Positions 23,068 through 24,727 of a DNA stretch of 24,727 nucleotides are shown piece by piece (the first letter of the stretch is position 1; each line of letters begins with the position of its first letter). The position numbers were made by a program, and so were the translations under genes. The notes beneath the pieces are model-generated. The model saw only the letters and a list, made by a program, of their open reading frames with translations, made no database searches and was not told the DNA's origin. This DNA is from Alphaproteobacteria bacterium (GTDB lineage: Bacteria; Pseudomonadota; Alphaproteobacteria; UBA9219), in contig JAQUPC010000016.1 of assembly GCA_028716765.1 (NCBI GenBank), positions 1 to 24,727 of the forward strand, in the 5' to 3' direction.

Positions 23068-24081
23068 TTATTTTGCCGCTCCCAGCAACAGCTGCGCGCA
23101 CATCTCCGTGCCGGGGACCCCGGTTTTCTTGACGGCGGCTTCGGTCTCGAAAAGCCGTTTCAGGAATTTTTCGATAGCCGGAGCGGACCAGCGCTGCGCC
23201 TGCCGCGCCATAGGCTCCACGTGTTTCCAAAATACTTTGGGCTGAAGCTTTTCAACGGCGGCTTTGGCGCCCAGGCCGCCGTCGATGTGCGCGCGCGCCA
23301 GCTGCAGGCGCAGAAAGTGGCGTTGCGCGGCGCGGAGCAGGGCGACGCTCGAGACTTGCTCCGCGAACAAATGATCGAGCAAAACGCCCGCCCGTTTCGC
23401 GTCGCCGTTTGCCACGGCATGCACGAGATCGTCCGTCTCCGCCGCGCCGCCGTCGCCGAGCGCGGCGCGCACGTCATCGGCCGTCAGGGCTTTTTTTCCG
23501 CGCGCGTACAGCGCGATCTTTTCCATCTCGCTGCGCATGGCCAATCTGTCGCCGGGCACGACGCTTTCCAGCAACGCCAGCACGTCGCGCGGCGCCTTGA
23601 GGCCTTCGGCCTCAAGAATCGTGCCGAGGGTGCGCACGCGCGCCGCCGCGTCTTCGACGTAGCAGGGAATGGCGATAACGTGCGGGCTGCCGCCTTCGCA
23701 CAGCGCGCGAAGTTTCGAGCGTTTTTCCAAATCGCCCGCTTCGATCAAAATCAGGCTGTCGCCCGGCGGCAAATCGTCGAGCATAGCGCCGAGCGCCGAA
23801 GCAACGCCGTCCGGCGCATGCTGGATTCGCACAAGCCGCCGCCCTCCTCCCAGCGCTTGCGCCGCCGCTTCGTCGCAAAGACGCGCGGGATCGCCCGTCA
23901 CGGCGCTGCCGGGCAGGTTGGCGACGCGAAACGGGTCGTGCAGGTCAGGAACGGTTTTGCGCGCCAGATCGTCCGCCCGTTCGCGCACCAATCCGGCATC
24001 GGGGCCGTAAAGCAGAACGGCGCGCACCTGCGGATCGGGCTTGTTAAGAAAGAGAGCGATTTGAGAGGAAGAGGGCTTCAT
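23068..24081 (-). CDS. holA: DNA polymerase III delta subunit (clamp loader)
   Basis: The 337-residue protein is the wrench subunit that opens the sliding clamp. The N-terminal KPSSSQIALFLNKPDPQVRA segment and AVLLYGPDAGLVRERAD, the LILIEAGDLEKRSKLRALCE strand-helix (normally the SSD/ATPase-like part) and the C-terminal three-helix region with FLRLQLARA identify HolA. The start is ATG 24081; lptE and leuS, which often precede holA, are not found in the adjoining window. A 120-base gap separates its stop from the binding-protein gene. It is oriented opposite to parB. Confidence 0.93.
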   Translation of the reverse strand: MKPSSSQIALFLNKPDPQVRAVLLYGPDAGLVRERADDLARKTVPDLHDPFRVANLPGSAVTGDPARLCDEAAAQALGGGRRLVRIQHAPDGVASALGAMLDDLPPGDSLILIEAGDLEKRSKLRALCEGGSPHVIAIPCYVEDAAARVRTLGTILEAEGLKAPRDVLALLESVVPGDRLAMRSEMEKIALYARGKKALTADDVRAALGDGGAAETDDLVHAVANGDAKRAGVLLDHLFAEQVSSVALLRAAQRHFLRLQLARAHIDGGLGAKAAVEKLQPKVFWKHVEPMARQAQRWSAPAIEKFLKRLFETEAAVKKTGVPGTEMCAQLLLGAAK

Positions 24082-24185
24082 AGACCAGAGTTAACCATAT
24101 GGCGAATTTGTCTTTTTCAAAAGTAGGACATTTGCTAGATCAGAACCAGAAAATTTTGTTTGGCACTTTTTGAGGAGGATATGAA

Positions 24186-24707
24186 ATGGAACGCATAGCT
24201 TTAATAACCGATGTTGACCAAGACAAGATCAGGAAAAGAATACAGCCGCTCAAGGAATGCGGTTATAAGGTCGACCATTACCGCACCCCCGATCATTTTA
24301 TTGAAAACCACCAAAAAAACCCCGCGCCTGATTTGATCGTCTCGGCCGTCAACTTCCCGTCTTCGGGGCTGAAGGAATGGCAGAACATCAACCGTCTTCT
24401 GGAAATCAGGGTGACAAGCGCGGCGCTTGAAAACGCGCGCATTCTTACCTATTCCGTTTTTACATATCATCAGGGGGAAATACCCGCTTTATGCCATGCC
24501 GCCATGGAGTACAAGCTTCTTGGACATGTGTATATGGATCAGTGGATCGGAAGTGAACGCAATCCCGATTGTTTCCGGGATACGGTTGTGCCGCATATAA
24601 AGGAATATTTTACACACCGGCGTGGCGAGCCGGTGCGCCTGCATCGCGATTTTTTGACCCTGCATAACCTTAATACACGAGGCAACACCGGTCAGTTGGC
24701 GCTCTGA
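24186..24707 (+). CDS. Receiver-like protein without the phospho-acceptor Asp
   Basis: The 173-residue protein begins MERIALITDVDQDKIRKRIQ and continues CGYKVDHYRT...APDLIVSAVNFPSSG, matching the beta1-alpha1-beta2-alpha2-beta3 order of CheY-like receiver domains. At the position of the conserved phospho-acceptor Asp (normally DLIVSDVNMP) the residue is Ala54. The rest has a RILTYSVFTYHQ strand and a His/Tyr-rich C-terminus that I do not recognise. AGGAGGA at 24173-24179 precedes ATG 24186 by six bases. An ATG at 24181 opens a 5-codon frame only. It is divergent from holA and outside the conserved cluster. The receiver assignment is by eye. Confidence 0.6.
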   Translation: MERIALITDVDQDKIRKRIQPLKECGYKVDHYRTPDHFIENHQKNPAPDLIVSAVNFPSSGLKEWQNINRLLEIRVTSAALENARILTYSVFTYHQGEIPALCHAAMEYKLLGHVYMDQWIGSERNPDCFRDTVVPHIKEYFTHRRGEPVRLHRDFLTLHNLNTRGNTGQLAL

Positions 24708-24727
24708 CAGTCGAGATTGGTGAGGGT

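Noticed and set aside
23216..23231. CCACGTG core in holA resembling parS
   Set aside because: The arms do not match, and a 7-base core is expected by chance in GC-rich DNA.
24091..24098. TTAACCAT next to the holA start as a CtrA half-site
   Set aside because: A single 8-mer without a partner half; another copy overlaps the hemH stop codon at 4366-4373, where it has no regulatory logic.
23029..24126. 365-codon plus-strand frame opposite holA
   Set aside because: Antisense shadow; holA matches its family over the whole length.
1..24727. CRISPR arrays, tRNA or rRNA genes, intact transposases or integrases
   Set aside because: Looked for by eye on both strands; no spaced repeat array, cloverleaf or conserved rRNA segment, and no transposase or integrase motif was found.

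Overview
The window looks like the replication-origin region of an alphaproteobacterial chromosome. It carries the alphaproteobacterial origin neighbours hemE, hemH, rho, ppsR, aroE, coaE, dnaQ, secB, timA, mnmE, mnmG, rsmG, parA, parB and holA, a DUF6489-like small protein, and Tim44-like TimA next to a divergent secB. Coding DNA is GC-rich. The species cannot be named from sequence alone; a Rhodospirillales- or Micavibrio-like lineage is only a guess.

Layout. 1-1360: start of a probable mltA, timA and divergent secB. 1361-2643: a small accessory scar. It holds a frameshifted Cys-rich secreted protein gene with a C8 tract and a C-terminal fragment of a Toprim (plasmid primase-like) gene, and is closed on the right by a second copy of the last 29 codons of secB. 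2724-6376: rho, hemH and hemE, all on the minus strand. 6377-6799: an AT-rich hemE-ppsR gap that is the best oriC candidate, by analogy with the Caulobacter origin between hemE and the RP001/ppsR homologue. 6800-9796: tightly packed ppsR-aroE-coaE-dnaQ on the plus strand. 9805-12660: a dienelactone hydrolase-like protein lacking the nucleophile and a large polytopic glycosyltransferase-like protein, both minus. 12773-14412: DUF6489-like gene and mnmE, plus. 14537-16670: an accessory block with a KirBac-type K+ channel and two unknown genes. 16868-22090: mnmG-rsmG-parA-(substrate-binding protein)-parB, plus, with one perfect parS palindrome inside rsmG and a degenerate one upstream of mnmG. 22111-24081: a second, paralogous substrate-binding protein and holA, minus. 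24186-24707: a receiver-like protein without the phospho-acceptor Asp.

How it fits together. Genes on both sides of the proposed oriC are transcribed away from it. ParA, ParB and parS would segregate the origin; DnaQ and HolA serve the replicase; MnmE and MnmG modify tRNA wobble uridines; HemE and HemH serve haem synthesis.

Most interesting points. (1) parA and parB are split by a periplasmic solute-binding protein gene whose paralogue lies just after parB, with no permease in sight. (2) Nested direct repeats (secB 3' end outside, Toprim-gene 3' end inside) suggest an integrated element that decayed in place. (3) The two gene-order breakpoints relative to the usual alphaproteobacterial layout lie at similar distances on either side of the proposed oriC, as expected for a symmetric origin-spanning inversion. 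(4) A C8 tract may switch or have killed the Cys-rich secreted protein. (5) Two proteins keep their fold signatures but have lost a catalytic or phospho-acceptor residue.
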